A DNA stretch of 64,000 bases. It comes from Paraphysomonas bandaiensis (lineage: Eukaryota; Chrysophyceae). The first letter of the stretch is position 1; each line of letters begins with the position of its first letter. Position numbers and translations under genes: made by a program. Below are positions 34,311-46,680 of the stretch, in pieces. Under the pieces are notes generated by a model that was not told where the DNA came from, ran no database searches, and saw nothing but the letters and a program-made list of their open reading frames with translations. The stretch is from positions 62,001 to 126,000 of the forward strand of contig CBFFRP010000127.1 in assembly GCA_965644295.1 (NCBI GenBank), written 5' to 3'.

Positions 34311-35148
34311 ATGGATGCGTTTATGATGGGACAAGAGGAAGAAGAGCCTATTCCAATCACTCCGCAGGAGGAAAAAGAGTTGCGGCGTGTATTCGAGATG
34401 CTCTGTGACTATAAAAAGAAATTAACGATAAAGGATCAGATCAGAGAAATACAGGCCAATTCATACATGGCCAAAATACAAGCCCAGATGGATTCTCGTG
34501 TGACTCCAAATTATAAGGAACTCGAGGAAGCAGAAAGCGACGCACAAAATCAAATTGACAAGCTGCATCATGACTATAATCAGCTAGAGAATAACCCAGA
34601 CAAAAAGATATCATGTAATGATGTACTAGAGATGCTTAAGAAGCTGAAGGTGAAGACTAATAAAAGAGAGGTACAGGAAATGATATGGGAGGTTGATGAC
34701 GATTTGGATGGATGTCTTGATTGGGCGGAGTTCAGACTTATGTTCACTCGAAATATAATGGATAACTGTGGCCTGGAACCGAGTAAAATGTTCAACTTAG
34801 CCCAGTTTTTAATATACGACCACAATTGCAATGGTCGTGTGTCAGTGGACGAGACAATGAATATGCTTTACGCGAGGTATATATTCGTTAACTATGTTCA
34901 AGTTGTAGACTTAGTGTGATTGTAGATACGGACGGATTAAAATGGAGACAAAATTGAAGGAGTTATTCGGAGAAAACATGCATGAGACAGGGAGAGAGGG
35001 AGGAGAAATTTCCTATCCAGAGTTTATTAAAGCCGTTGAGAAGGTTCAAGTGCACAGCTTCTGGAATACTACTCAAGGGCGAATTGCAGCATCGCATAGT
35101 AAAAAAGACCTACCTGACCTTCAAGCAACCCTGGCGTCAACGTTTTAG
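34311..35148 (+). CDS. EF-hand protein of unknown role
   Basis: Two exons (34311-34876, 34926-35148; 49-bp intron, phase 2) give 262 residues. An acidic start (GQEEEEPIPITPQEEKELRR) and a charged helical stretch precede EF-hand-type repeats. VDDDLDGCLDWAEF (about 142-155) is a good calcium-binding loop, and YDHNCNGRVSVDE (about 172-184) is a second, with Asp/Asn/Asn at ligand positions. The C-terminal part (GGEISYPEFIKAVEK) looks like a further degenerate loop. Single-repeat families of this kind often occur in ciliary or cytoskeletal assemblies, but nothing here proves that. It is on the same strand as another EF-hand gene about 2 kb downstream, with elongin C between them. Confidence 0.75.
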
Positions 35149-36268
35149 AGTTTGCTTTGGATTTATTTATTGGTGTTGATGTATGATTTAATTTTTGGTA
35201 GCCATGTTGTCACTGCGGTAGCGTATATGTATTTGGCCAACGGAATCGGTGACAATACTTGAATCAGGAGAACGATAATGCCACCGCAACAATGGATGTA
35301 TTTAATATCATATTTATGCAAAACTGTTGTGACATATGCCCCACGCATAGTACTATATCTGTATTTAAAGATTCAAAGTGGATTCGATTTATAGGGGCCT
35401 AGTATATAGTATATGGGGGGATAGGGGCTAAGGAACGATAGCATCCCATCAATAATATTGCAAATCTTTTGTACCCGTCCCAACAATACGATTATAATAT
35501 ATTCCAATATAGTGATGTCATTAATCAGTAAATAAGCACATGCGTAGATCCCACTAGTCATTAAGATAAAGATTACATGCTAACTAATCTACTGCGCTGG
35601 CAAGTGGCAAGCAATACTACCTGCTGTCTAGCTAATCACAGGTTTCCTCATACTAATCCTCTGAGCTGTGACGTTACCAGAACTACATTCATTTTAAAAA
35701 ATTGAAATATGCATACCACAAATGTACACAGATTACACGACTCAGGACAGGTGGTTTGGAGCAGTGGTACCCATGCATATGCAACTGTACTGATAAAGAA
35801 CTACGTTTAATACTTTTTTTGAATGGCCAATGTCGCTTCATCATCATGCTTCGACGAAGGTATATTTCTTGAAAGTTGGCTGTGTTCAATATATTCAAGG
35901 AGATAAAATACATATAGCTTTTTCTCAATGCTAGGCAAACATTGATATTACTTAAAACTTAACTGACATTATATGCAATATGCACTTGATTAATACTTGA
36001 AGTCATACACCATATATTAATCTATATGCGATATATGTTTATATTAACCATCCCCGTAAGCTTTAGGAAAAGAAAGTTATGTACATCTACAACGTGAAGA
36101 ATTTACAGTAGCTCATGTTTACAGTCCCAACAGAGAAAAATTCTCGTACGAGCAATAAATACCCTTCAAGTATAGTATGATAGCATTCACCTTCAGCACG
36201 GAGTAAAAGTCCGGTTATTATATTACTACTGCGCAACTCATATCCACATCACATGAAATTCAAAAGCA
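35149..36268. other. Intergenic DNA between convergent genes
   Basis: AT-rich, with the 3' ends of the EF-hand gene (plus) and elongin C (minus). No frame or RNA gene recognised. Confidence 0.5.
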
Positions 36269-36666
36269 CTAGCAATCCAAGTAATTTGCAGCCATTAATA
36301 TCTCCAGGGCAATCTCAGGTTCAATGTCAAAGTTCGGTACTCTCTGACTACTATTTGTATAGCGGACCTAAAATAACAGTAAGAAATATTTTCGACTTGC
36401 GTAATATGCACCTTATAATACAAATATTGAATGACTTTCTCAAGAATTATGGCAGGAATTTCAGGGAAGCGAACTTCTCCACTGCTCTCCGCAAACTGGC
36501 CTGCATTGAGAATGGCGTTATATCACAACGAAAAATTCTTATACTTACCGGACAACATCGCTTTAATTGTCCCAGAAACCATTGCACACTTTTTGTTTAC
36601 AAAAAATTCGTGACCCTCCGCACTGATCACCTTAATCATATTAGCTTGATGCTGATCCTCATCCAT
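36269..36666 (-). CDS. ELOC: Elongin C
   Basis: Three small exons on the minus strand (36666-36549, 36500-36412, 36367-36269) give 101 residues, close to the usual ~110. The Skp1/BTB-fold sequence is clear: [19 protein letters not shown] then [42 protein letters not shown], and the C terminus [17 protein letters not shown], nearly identical to animal elongin C. Introns are 48 and 44 bp. Elongin C pairs with elongin B and BC-box proteins in cullin-2/5 ubiquitin ligases and in the elongin elongation complex. A long spurious plus-strand frame (36253-36750) overlies it. Head-to-head with the long EF-hand gene. Confidence 0.95.
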
Positions 36667-37141
36667 TATAGTAGAAGTGTTATTAACACGGAACAAAGCA
36701 GAAAGGTGAATGAAAAGTGGATGAAAGTATTCTTTACCCTGACGAAATAGCTATGAGACTTCACCTGAATGACTCTCCAATACACTGCTATAGTTTCTAC
36801 CCGTCTATGTGACGATGATAATATATAACCACCCGCCACTGCTGCTCCTGCTGCTGCGTCTCATACACTGCACATTGTACCTACATACCTACATACATCT
36901 AGACATGTACAGTGTACAGAGTACCGCAGATGATATACTCCCCTTCCTCTGTACTGTATACCTTGTTGTAGTACTCCGGTATTCTGTGTATGTTATCGTT
37001 ACTGTATCATAGAGGTGTACAGCACACGTATGTATGTTAACACTCTCCTTAACTGCATATTAACACATTAGAAATAGCTTGACATCCGTATTGGGACTCA
37101 TCTTTGGGACCCAGAGTGCAGCTATCTAGTCTGTGATATGT
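36667..37141. promoter_or_regulatory. Divergent intergenic region between elongin C and EF-hand genes
   Basis: Contains CTGCTGCTCCTGCTGCTGCG (36839-36858) and ATGTACAGTGTACAGAGTAC (36903-36922), related to the motifs in other divergent spacers. No coding evidence. Confidence 0.4.
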
Positions 37142-40100
37142 ATGGTTGAACGTACTATCATGGGACCGCCTCCAGCCCCTTCACTGAATAGAAAGCAGAG
37201 CCATATGGGCTACGGTGGCCACTACTCCATTGAAGCCAAGCCTTTGGTATCACAGTCTGAATTGGAAGCTATCAGCAATAATCCTGATGCCGCCAATGCC
37301 GTGATACACAAATACAATTCTGCTGACAGGAAGAGTCAGATGGTGCTCGTTAGCGAGAGAGATTTCGTAGACACTGATACTGACGGCGGTGAGTGTTATA
37401 TCATCTCGTATGTTATTTTTGATATGAAAGCAGTCAGTCCAAGAGTCGGAATCTTAGACGATATATACCAGCGCATATCTAATGCGGATGATTTCAAGCG
37501 GGGAGATTTCATGTTTACACCCATGGTCACGTCTATCATGACGACATGTGCTGTAGAAGTGAAGCAAGCTGGCATACGAAACTGTGGTAAGCTGAAATCT
37601 CGTGTTAACACTGTCGCAAGTGGGGAGCTGAGTCCACGTATATCTGATCTTCGTAAAAAACGAAACGCAGTTAGGTATTCAGATCGTCGAGAAGGGCGTG
37701 TAAAAGCACGTGTGACAGACAAGAGCACTATAATGCTGCGGAAGTATCTCAAGAAACAAACGACTGAGAAGGGTACATATGTGTCTGATAGATCTTTTAA
37801 TAAAATAGGTGCGCTTAATTCGCCAATTCGAGTTCCCAGGTCCGACATAGACACGTCGATGCCGCTATCCAACCCCTGCTTGACGCACGCTGTGACCAGT
37901 CGTCCGTTTGACGACTCCAAACCTCCGCCAGATACCGCTCCTGAATCCCGGTATAACCAGTCTGGTACCCAGAGAAAAAAAACTGAGGACAAAAAAGTGA
38001 AACAGGGTCAGCCGAAACCAAGGCCTCGACGGCCGAATACGGCTCAGCCCTCTCGGTACAATCAGAAGCGTCTTCAAATGGGTAACCGTTGCCGCAGTCG
38101 ATCTGAATCGATGGATTCACTTTTTGAAGAGAGTACAAAGAGCTCGTCTGATGGAGATGAGTTTAATACTTTCGACTCGAAAGGAGCATATCTGCGCAAA
38201 AAGAGAGGGGTATGTGCTACTTGTTGTGTTAATTGCATTTGCATGTAGTTTCATGTTACCCCTGCTGAGATCACGAGACTCAGACGTATGACCACACATA
38301 CAGTGCCTGCTTCTACTTGTATCTGTGGTAGTCCTCCTGGTTTGATTTTTTTGTTATTAAATAGGAAATAAAATGAAATTACTTGCAACTCTTTAAGTTA
38401 TATCATGGCATGCCTGACAATGATATTTATATGTATACAGGGTCTAATGGGTACAACGACAGACCCTAATGGTTACGCCTCTGAGGTGGATAGAAGGTTA
38501 GTGTTTCATCTTTTATTTCTTGGTAATCTGTTCGGCCTGAGAAGTTTCCAATTGTTGTTTAGTGCGTATTCAAACGTGTTTTTATGCGCGCAGTCTGTTA
38601 ACTATGAACCATTCAGGGCGACAAGGAGATTGTCCAGACCCCCCACAGCTGAGCAAATGGCTTCTTATCTAATGACAGGGGCTGATGGAACCAAGACAGG
38701 CACTTCGGAAACCGTAAGCAGCGTGGCTGCTTCGGAAGGAGTTAGTGAGGGAGCCAAAATGGCTGCCCAGTTTTTTAGAGGAGTGTTAGTTAAGAATCGA
38801 CATAACTTTACTACTGCTACTGAAAGAGCTGCGTCTAATCATCCGACGGTGGGTACTTATATTAATGTGGTTCTGTCATCATATTGCACGCATTTTAGCT
38901 GTTAGTAGTATTCTGTAGAGCGTGTTGTGCTCTAAACTATGTTTGTAAATTCGCCATGTGCACTTACACATACAAAGCGTCATTTCTCATTTGTGGTTCA
39001 AAAGGGTTCGAGCTCTGACTACTCGAATAGTTCTACCTCGTCCTCCTGTACAAGCCCAGTGCAAGATACCATGAATGACCCTGACCCAGCCATCCAATCA
39101 CCGACAGATCGATATAACTCGCAGAGTAAGGCACTCTCAAAAGGACTATCGATATCGTCAGCACCAGAAAATCCTAAATTGTCTATACCTCATGCACGAT
39201 CCCTTTCTTCTCAAGTATCAAGTAATAGTCAAACCCCAATGGCTGTGAGAACAACCCCTGTGGCAGGTGATGAAGAGATGTCGTTGACGAATGCTTCTGC
39301 CCCAACATCACCACTTAGACCGCCTGTACAGGACAACCGGTCACCAAATGAAATAGACAAGCCACTAGTTGTAAAAATGACTCCAGCGACGGGCGATAAT
39401 TTATTGAATTCTGCCCCAGTTCCTGCGAGTGCTATTGCAACGTCTGCTAAACGACCGTTGTCACATCCTCAATCGAAACCAATACCTGTTCCACCACCAG
39501 CACCACCGACTACTGATTTATCCAGTCGACCTAAGACATGCTCCTCATATTTAGCGAAAGCTTTTCATCAAAATAGTGTGAAGTTCGAAATGTCTGATTC
39601 AGTTGAAGAGAATACTACTGACCGCCGAGTTCATAAAGCTCAAGAGGACTGGTTAGTCAAAAGAATGGAAGGTCTTCTCAGTGAATACGTTGATTCGAAG
39701 AAGCAGGACGAAGCTTCTGATGGAGACAAGCAGCCGGAGATTAACTTCGATGAAGGGTAATTATTTTATTCCATTTGTTTTGTTTTCAGTTTAACCACTG
39801 CTATGATTAACGAATAGGACAATATCGATTGAAATGTCGCTATTGTTCCGAGGATATCAGACTATGGGTGAGTCTTTCTGCTATATCTAAATGTCATATA
39901 CTACCATCACTGGGTATATATATTCGAATTTCACCCAATGTAATATGTTGGTGCAGACAAAAATAAGGATGGCTTCCTGTCAGCAGATGATATATATTAC
40001 TACTGCAAAGAAAATAAAGTACATTTGTCGCGATCTGAAATTGAGAATGTAATGTGGCTGATGGACGATAATAGAAGAGGCTATTTGACATTTGAAGATA

Positions 40101-40660
40101 TAATGAGTTTTTATGTTCGCAAGAGACGGGAGTTTCTAGCTAGTGGTCAAGACTATAAAATGCGCGGTCCTGTGGAAGCGGAAGAAGTAGCCAAGCTGAA
40201 GTTACGACATCAGCAATATGTATTAACGGAGTGCGATATGCATTCTCAACCTTTGTTGTTGTTTAGAATACTTTTCTTCACGTCAATGCAAGATTCCAAA
40301 GGTGAAATACACCTATTGACTGGGTTTCAAGTGAGTGTGCCATTCGATCTCAGTCGTGATGTTTTTCATGATTAAATATAGAATCTATCTCAATTGTTTG
40401 GGCGTGCAGCTGAGGAGCAGTTCAACTGCATATTTTTGAAGAAATTTTCCGATATCACAGACGACGATAGACAAACGTTATCGGATTTTGTAGAGTACAT
40501 GAAGCTATTCCGTGTTAAAGTGAAGAGAACGAAAGTTATTATGCGGGAACACACACTCCGCAAGGCTGCCTTGGTTCGATTTTCTACGAATAAAGGTAAA
40601 GCATCATATGCTGCAGATCGGAGGAATGCAATTGTTGATGATGTAATTAAATTGACATAA
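37142..40660 (+). CDS. Long EF-hand protein with disordered middle
   Basis: Eight exons (37142-37388, 37431-38209, 38441-38496, 38563-38848, 39005-39756, 39818-39867, 39957-40330, 40382-40660) give 940 residues. The N-terminal ~360 residues are basic and low-complexity (RRPNTAQPSRYNQKR). Residues to about 705 are Ser/Pro-rich (PVPPPAPPTTD). The ordered C-terminal part holds an EF-hand pair: MDKNKDGFLSADDI (canonical D-x-N-x-D-G) and MDDNRRGYLTFEDI (degenerate), then a helical region (AEEVAKLKLRHQQYVLTE) and a globular tail (FGRAAEEQFNCIFLKKFSDI). The start is the ATG at 37142; an in-frame Met 6 codons later (MGPPPAPS) is an alternative. Two introns (42 and 66 bp) are multiples of three without stops. 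A Ca2+-sensing scaffold is the simplest inference; the family is not recognised. Confidence 0.65.
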
Positions 40661-40934
40661 ACTCAATGACTTAAAATTATTATGACTTTGTAAACTTAAA
40701 GTTATACGTATTTGCTGTATATGATTTGAAACTACTGAGTGATATGATATATTAACGTAAGATAGACTGTGATGTGTTTTTGCTTACCTGGCTGGCGTCG
40801 TTCAAAGCTTTTATTTATTAACTACAACTTACTCCGAGTTCGACTTGTAGTTTGATGCTTACCGCTAGCAGCTATCCTGTATTCTGTGTAGCAGGGCACG
40901 GTAACAATATAATATCGTAAACTATATTGAACCG

Positions 40935-41040
40935 GCCAAAAATTCCATCGATATTGTTTCTCTGTTAAAGTGGCTCACAATATTTTGATAGTTATATTAT
41001 ACGAAAAGCTTCTTATCTGTAGGGTGTAAAATATCAGTCC
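40935..41040. repeat. Diverged interspersed repeat, second copy
   Basis: GGCCAAAAATTCCATCGATATTGTTTCT, read in parts, matches GGCCAAATATTTCATCCATA and onward at 20145. CAATATTTTGATAG and TACGAAAAG...CTTCTTA...CTGTA blocks follow in the same order as at 20200-20540, but closer together. Confidence 0.45.
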
Positions 41041-41124
41041 ATGTACATAATATATATACGGAAAAAGAAGTAAAGCTTATTTCGTATCACCAGCTCATAT
41101 ATAGTAAACTCAAATGAATGTCTC

Positions 41125-41365
41125 ATTATTAGCAATAGGCGTGTAATAGTCAGAACTAATATATATCAAACAATTTAACTAACTTGTGATTAACTCTGAT
41201 ATCCTAATATTTTTAGCGCTACGAAAACTTCTTGTGCCTCACCGCAAGCACCAAGGTACAGTAAGCAAGCAGAATGTTGATATACCTGACACCTGACATC
41301 TGCTGACTTCAAGATTCTTGAGTCATAAAAGGTGAACAGCCCGGATGCTTACTTCAAGGGAAGGG
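41125..41365 (+). repeat. Copy E of the GCAATAGGCG TIR family, truncated
   Basis: The left end CATTATTAGCAATAGGCGTG is intact. The core (AAGCACCAAGGTAC, GAACAGCCCGGATGCTTACT) follows in shortened form and similarity ends at about 41365. No right terminal repeat is seen. Confidence 0.7.
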
Positions 41366-43100
41366 GTCTTTTGCCCACAGCTGAGGCACCATCAAAGTGG
41401 GGGTATTTATGGGTTTTGTGGTGATAGTTGGAGGTGTTGACCTGGGGTGGGGTTGGGTATAGGTCACAGACCGTCTTGTCACTCCTAGAAGTCGGAGGAC
41501 TGGCGGCTGTCTCTGCTTACTACTACGCGTTCTGGGAGGGAGTCTGTGTGTAGCCCTCGAGGAAGCAGCGTAGCGTTGACTGCGATCTTAAAGCACATCT
41601 GTTTGACCGCTGCAAATAGTGGTTGAAGTATACTCACCACAGGGATAGTAATCTACTCCACATAAACAATGCTTCCGTTAATATAATATATATATAACAT
41701 CATACTATCATACTTTTCAATAATTATGTAATTTGAAGTTTATATAATGACTAGCTAGAACTAGTTTGAAGCTCATTCAAGTACATAGCAGTCAAACGGT
41801 TAGTTGAGCCCATCTTTATACTGAAAATAATATTAATTTGCAATTTTAGTCAATAATATATATATTATCAATACCAATGCAGAGAACTATTTCTTAGCGC
41901 TCTAGAAACTAGCTAGTTTTAACAAGGAATGCACGTCAAAAACGTGAGCATATTATGCATATTTTCCCCCACGTTTGCATATTGTTTACTTCAAGAAGAG
42001 GCTCCTGAACGATGAGTGCATACAAAGTAGATATATTTGCCACTGTTTTTGGAGTCCGGTTGAAGGAGAACTAAACAAGCACGAGCAGACGACTTCAGAA
42101 TATTAAGCATTAGTTGGCCTCTTATTTGGCAAGTAGACCTGCTAATAGAGGGAATTTGAAGCCAAAACATCCTGTTACCAGAAAAGATGACTGTCATACG
42201 AGGGCTCTTTATCTTTCAGGTTCTGTTAAAGCGGTTGTATCCAGAACGAGAAAGGCTTACCGGATGCAGTGAGCTCTTACTGCTCGACATAATTCCTATA
42301 TCACCACTATTGTTAACGATCAGAGAAAGGTTAAAAGCGGCTTCAAACAGGAGGCTCAAGTCAAGTGAACCTTTTTGTCAGCTTATTACGAGACTTCGGG
42401 GCTAGGTATCCCCCATCCGCATTTCATAGAAAAACAGTTCCATCGTTAATCGACAAGTGTGGCTAGATACATGCATATTTCAATTAATTTTGAATAAATA
42501 CAGTAATGTTGACGTCACCGATGATGGCTAAGAGAATGAGTATGAGGAAAATTGCGATTAGCTAAGCTGTTGCTAGAGTCTTTGCTTGCCAGCGTAGAGC
42601 GTAGTTGGTTGTGGGTTGTCATGAATGTGATCTCAAATCTTATTAACTAGTACAATTTCTATGGATATGTTTACCTACTAATTAATTATACTTATATATT
42701 GCAATAGTATTATTGGCCCGGTTTAAAACGCCCATCTACGATCAATAGTATTGACGGAACGTTATCTAACAATAGTTTTGCGATATATCAATATATATTG
42801 TTCCCTAGTCCAGCTGTGTAGCAATGTATTCTGGTGTTTCGTTTCATAGCTGTGTTTGATGATACAATTGGCTAATATTTATGAACCTATCAACACTAAT
42901 AACGACTTCTATAATCTGCCTGTCATTAATTACGACATCCGACCAACTCCAAAATAATAGTACAAAATGTTATTTTCAATAAAAAGCTGGCTGATACTAC
43001 CAAAGTGGACACATATTCAGCAGCCTAAACCGAGATGTAAGACAGTGGAACAGTATTACATCTCTCATGATGCAGATATCAGACAAAAATAATAGTACAT

Positions 43101-43883
43101 TTACACTCCGTCCCAACATGGCAGGCCGGCATTGTTTCTTATAGTTGCATCGGCTCCTTTCGTCATCAAATATTGACCCAAGGTGTCACCATAGCCGTAA
43201 TGAAAACAATAATGCAAAGGCGTATTGCCTTTGTGATTACGAGCATTTATATCTGCCCCTCGTCGTAACACTGCTTTAGCCACTTTCTTATTCCCATTTT
43301 GACATGCAATAGTTAAAATTGTATTCCCATACTCGTCTCGGACATTTAATGGTATCCCCCGGTCCAAAAGACGCTCCATATCAGCGCACCTACAGTAGAG
43401 AGCCTGATTAAACTGCCACAAAAGAAAAGTATCGCAAAAGAGGAATAACAAGGTGTGATACCTGCCATGCCGTGCGTAACTAAAAATGTCTTCCACGTCT
43501 TGTTCTGATACACCTTCCATAATGCCGAGGCCATTTTCATAGTCATCATCATCATTATATTTGGAATCCTGAGGGTAAACTTGTTGCGACGTATCTTGAT
43601 ATGCATTGTACGAAGCATGGGCAGCAACATTATTCCAGTAACTATGAGGGTCGGCTACTACATAGTTCCCATTCTTGTAGTCATTGTAGTCCTTATAATC
43701 TTTGTAATCTCCAGTGCGAGGTGTACCGTAGTCACCATCAGATGTGTTACCAAGAGGTCCATTTCGAGGAGTTTGCCACTCATCACTTGAGCTGGTTGGC
43801 TGTATGCCGCGCGGAGTATAGAATCGATCATCTCGAGGTGTGCCGAAACCGAAATCACTCCTGGGGGTGTCGTCCGCATACAT
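43101..43883 (-). CDS. Small ankyrin-repeat protein
   Basis: Two exons (43883-43462, 43389-43101) with a 72-bp GT-AG intron give 236 residues. The intron is a multiple of three with no stop, so unspliced message would add 24 mostly hydrophobic residues; removing it restores a standard ankyrin junction (SYARHGRCADMERLLDRG). The N-terminal half is low-complexity with repeated GTPR/YTPR and KDYKDYNDY. About three ankyrin repeats follow (RDEYGNTILTIACQNGNKKV, NHKGNTPLHYCFHYGYGDTL, and a final NNAGL). Ankyrin repeats mediate protein binding; partner unknown. The ATG at 43883 is preferred because the upstream in-frame codons contain no ATG. Divergent from the cyclin gene. Confidence 0.8.
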   Translation of the reverse strand: MYADDTPRSDFGFGTPRDDRFYTPRGIQPTSSSDEWQTPRNGPLGNTSDGDYGTPRTGDYKDYKDYNDYKNGNYVVADPHSYWNNVAAHASYNAYQDTSQQVYPQDSKYNDDDDYENGLGIMEGVSEQDVEDIFSYARHGRYHTLLFLFCDTFLLWQFNQALYCRCADMERLLDRGIPLNVRDEYGNTILTIACQNGNKKVAKAVLRRGADINARNHKGNTPLHYCFHYGYGDTLGQYLMTKGADATIRNNAGLPCWDGV

Positions 43884-44350
43884 CAGTAGTACACGGTGTT
43901 GGCGTGTATAACTGGTCACTGGAGGGTCAGTTGAGGGTGCAGTGCTCTGCTATGAGGGTAATCTATGCACTGTGAGGGTGTCTCGTGGAATGCATATGGC
44001 TCGGCTCATATGTATGTTCCGCTGCACTGGAGTGGACTACACTCGGTATTGTGCTATGCAGCGTTGTACATCCACTGCTGTATTATCACACCAGTACAAG
44101 AATACGGAATATGGAATACTGCTGTACATTCGAGGAACATCGAGAAGGACTGAAAATATGGTGACGTCTCAAGATACGCTGTGAGAGTATTCGGGTACTG
44201 ACAGTTGACATTTTGATTTTTGTATTTGTTAAGATGTTTTTGAGGTATGTTTGATGCAGTGAGGCAATGCTCATATACTGCCACCTCATAACACATTGCT
44301 CACTTATCGTCACGGAATCATTAGCCCTAAGATCTCATTATCCCTCAAAT
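43884..44350. promoter_or_regulatory. Divergent intergenic region between ankyrin and cyclin genes
   Basis: Contains CCACTGCTGTATTATC (44072) and AATACTGCTGTACATTC (44116), two copies of the reverse-orientation TACTGCTGTA motif. No coding evidence. Confidence 0.4.
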
Positions 44351-45667
44351 ATGCTTACTGATACAACTGAGATGAATTTTGATTGTATGGATACTCATTT
44401 TCAGGTATTTGTTCATAAGTTTATCTACTCTATGCATTGATTACAAGTCATACTTAGTCTCCAGTCGTACGGAAACGCAATTCTTTTCGACGAACAAGAG
44501 CTCCTAAGGTAATATATATATACTATTAATGTTCAATTTAATACTCTTTCTACGTAGAAACCGGAGCCATGGGGAACCCTAACTGGAAAAAATGTTCAGT
44601 CTATTGTTATTTCAATGATCAATGACCAACGAGAACATCATTATAAAAACCTACGCCCATCTTACCTCAAAGTACGGATACTCTTCGTTATATTGATACG
44701 ATAGTAATATTTTGTGCAGTTTCGGTCAAAAGTTGCCCAGTGGATGCTTGATTTGGGAGAATACTTTGACCTTCACCCTACCACAATCCATGCAGCTGTA
44801 TCTTATATGGACAGAATTCAGCCTAATGAAAAGTTTTGCACCTTTCAGTGGCAAATGGTGGCTATATGCTGCATCACTGTTGCAAGTACGTCCATGCTAA
44901 TCATGTGATTACTGCTCTGAATCTGTGATTGATATTGTGCATGCATATATGTGACTATGTCTCACGGTTTATCCACCGTTGCAGCCAAATACAATGAAAT
45001 GGAAGAAGATGTTCCTGATTTGAAGTCATTCAGTGCGATTATTCAGCATGAAATACCTTATAAAGTTGCCTTAGAGTATGAACTTTGGGTTTTAAAGCAG
45101 ATGGGTTGGAAACTTAATGGTGAGTTACGTGATATTGTTCCTGTCTTTTGTGATGTCATGTCTCTAGCCCGAACACCTTTGGCTTTCCTATGCTGTTTTT
45201 CTTCTCTTGGTGTGGTATCAGAGGCAGATATTGGGGAGCACATGCCTTGTGGGCGTGGCACTCTCGAAACAATCCTTCAGAAGCAGTTCTCTCTGCTCTC
45301 CACCCTTACCCTTTTGGACACGCGTTTCAAAATGTTTCCTGCCTCCCTTGTCGCTGCTGCAATTATATATGTGTCTCGTATGAAGCTTGGTTTGGAGAGT
45401 GTGTGGACAATTGAGCTCAGTGAAATTACTACGACAGAACCATCAGCTTTCGCGGATATTGTTGACCTGTTGGAGCTAGTGTCAAGTGATGTGTTAGCCC
45501 AAGTCGCCCCTACAGCTTCCCATACAATGACAGTCAGTCCAGTGAAATATGTTCCACAGACACGGGGTGTGGATGAGTTGACCTCAAAGACCCTGTTCAC
45601 TCCCTCAAAAGATGTCGAGGGAGTCAGACGAGATGAGTCACCTTACTCTGTTACAGATGTAATCTAG
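44351..45667 (+). CDS. Cyclin
   Basis: Five exons (44351-44404, 44458-44508, 44558-44671, 44720-44885, 44985-45667) give 355 residues. The cyclin box is evident: RSKVAQWMLDLGEYFDLHPT then TIHAAVSYMDRI, FQWQMVAICCITVATKYNEM and VPDLKSFSAI, with the conserved MRxxVxxWM-like start and AxKYEE-like block (here KYNEMEED). YELWVLKQMGWKLN closes the first fold, and residues to about 290 form a second helical fold. The short N terminus (MLTDTTEMNFDCMDTHFQ) lacks an obvious destruction box. CDK-binding is expected from the family. Which cyclin class this belongs to cannot be settled by eye; the A/B/D-type N-terminal box is present. Confidence 0.85.
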
Positions 45668-46680
45668 ACGACCCTCAACCAGTTTACGCATACAGGAACC
45701 ATTTGTGGTAGTGAAGGTCTTTATGGTGAATGTATCAAAACAATTTGAGTCAGAAATTCAACCAGTGATTGGTCTGAATGCTGTTATAATACTTGTTGTA
45801 GAACCGCGTGTGTGTTTTCGTGATGATGCAGCTCTGTTGCTTTCTTTTTTACTATGATATGATGATATTAACAATGAGTTGGATGTAAGTTTGATGTGGT
45901 AACATCATGACTGATAATAATTATGAACTTTTGATGATATCATTAGAGCAATCGAGTGTGAACCCAGTAATACTGTTGTCATCGTTTTCACATATGTAGA
46001 ATAGTAATGTAGTATGCACCTATTTCTAACAAAACTAATGTTGATAAAGTGTATTGGTGAGTTGAACCAACCGGGCCGCTAATGGACTATATGTAAACGA
46101 ATAGTATAGTTACTCAGAAACCTGTCTGGATACACTCTTTAATGCACATAGAGTTTATTCTATTAACTACATGTAATATTCCAGATATGTCCATGTTCTG
46201 TTATGCTTCTCTTGATATCAACGAAGGAAGAACTCTACTTCGTGCACAACGTCTGATATTTGCGTCGACAGTCAAACTAAATCAAACTGGTCATGAGATA
46301 TATATAATTGATGCAGTTAAATCTCGTTGTAGTGCATATTATTGTAGCAGTTGAGCAACTGGTACGGTCTTCTATGTGACCAATTGAGAGAGTCGTTAGG
46401 GCATATGGATCATTGCATATCTATATATCTATCCAAGATTGGATGCCATATTCTTGATATCAGGGAAAATTAGATCAAATCAGCAAAAAGCTCATATTTT
46501 GGTTATGAAAACTGGGATTTTCCAATGTACTACTATTTGCTCGTACAATGTAGATGCTTATACCCAGAAGACACGCACCACATCACCATCCTTATAAATA
46601 CGAATATATCATATGCCGATTGCACCTTTTGTGTATACGAAGCTCAACAGCATGTAACTGAGTGGTGTGCTAACACCCGT
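45668..46680. other. Intergenic DNA, no supported gene
   Basis: AT-rich, with an isolated 70-codon frame at 46142 that has no support. The open frame of the glycosyltransferase extends upstream to 46525 but without a convincing start. Confidence 0.45.

Larger units (their letters stand above)
40661..43100. other. Long intergenic stretch with repeats, no supported gene
   Basis: Holds the dispersed repeat at 40935-41040, TIR-element copy E (41125-41365) and a short fragment at 42030-42066 shared with 21233-21272. No gene supported on either strand. Confidence 0.5.

Noticed and set aside
36253-36750. 165-codon plus-strand open frame
   Set aside because: The minus strand encodes elongin C across the same bases with clean splice sites, so this frame is a shadow.
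38210-38248. CaaX-like end (CICM) in the long EF-hand gene
   Set aside because: It is read-through of an intron beginning GTATGTGC; the coding sequence continues at 38441.
46525-46680. N-terminal extension of the glycosyltransferase frame
   Set aside because: It would bury the signal anchor about 60 residues inside the protein; the ATG at 46681 gives normal type II topology.
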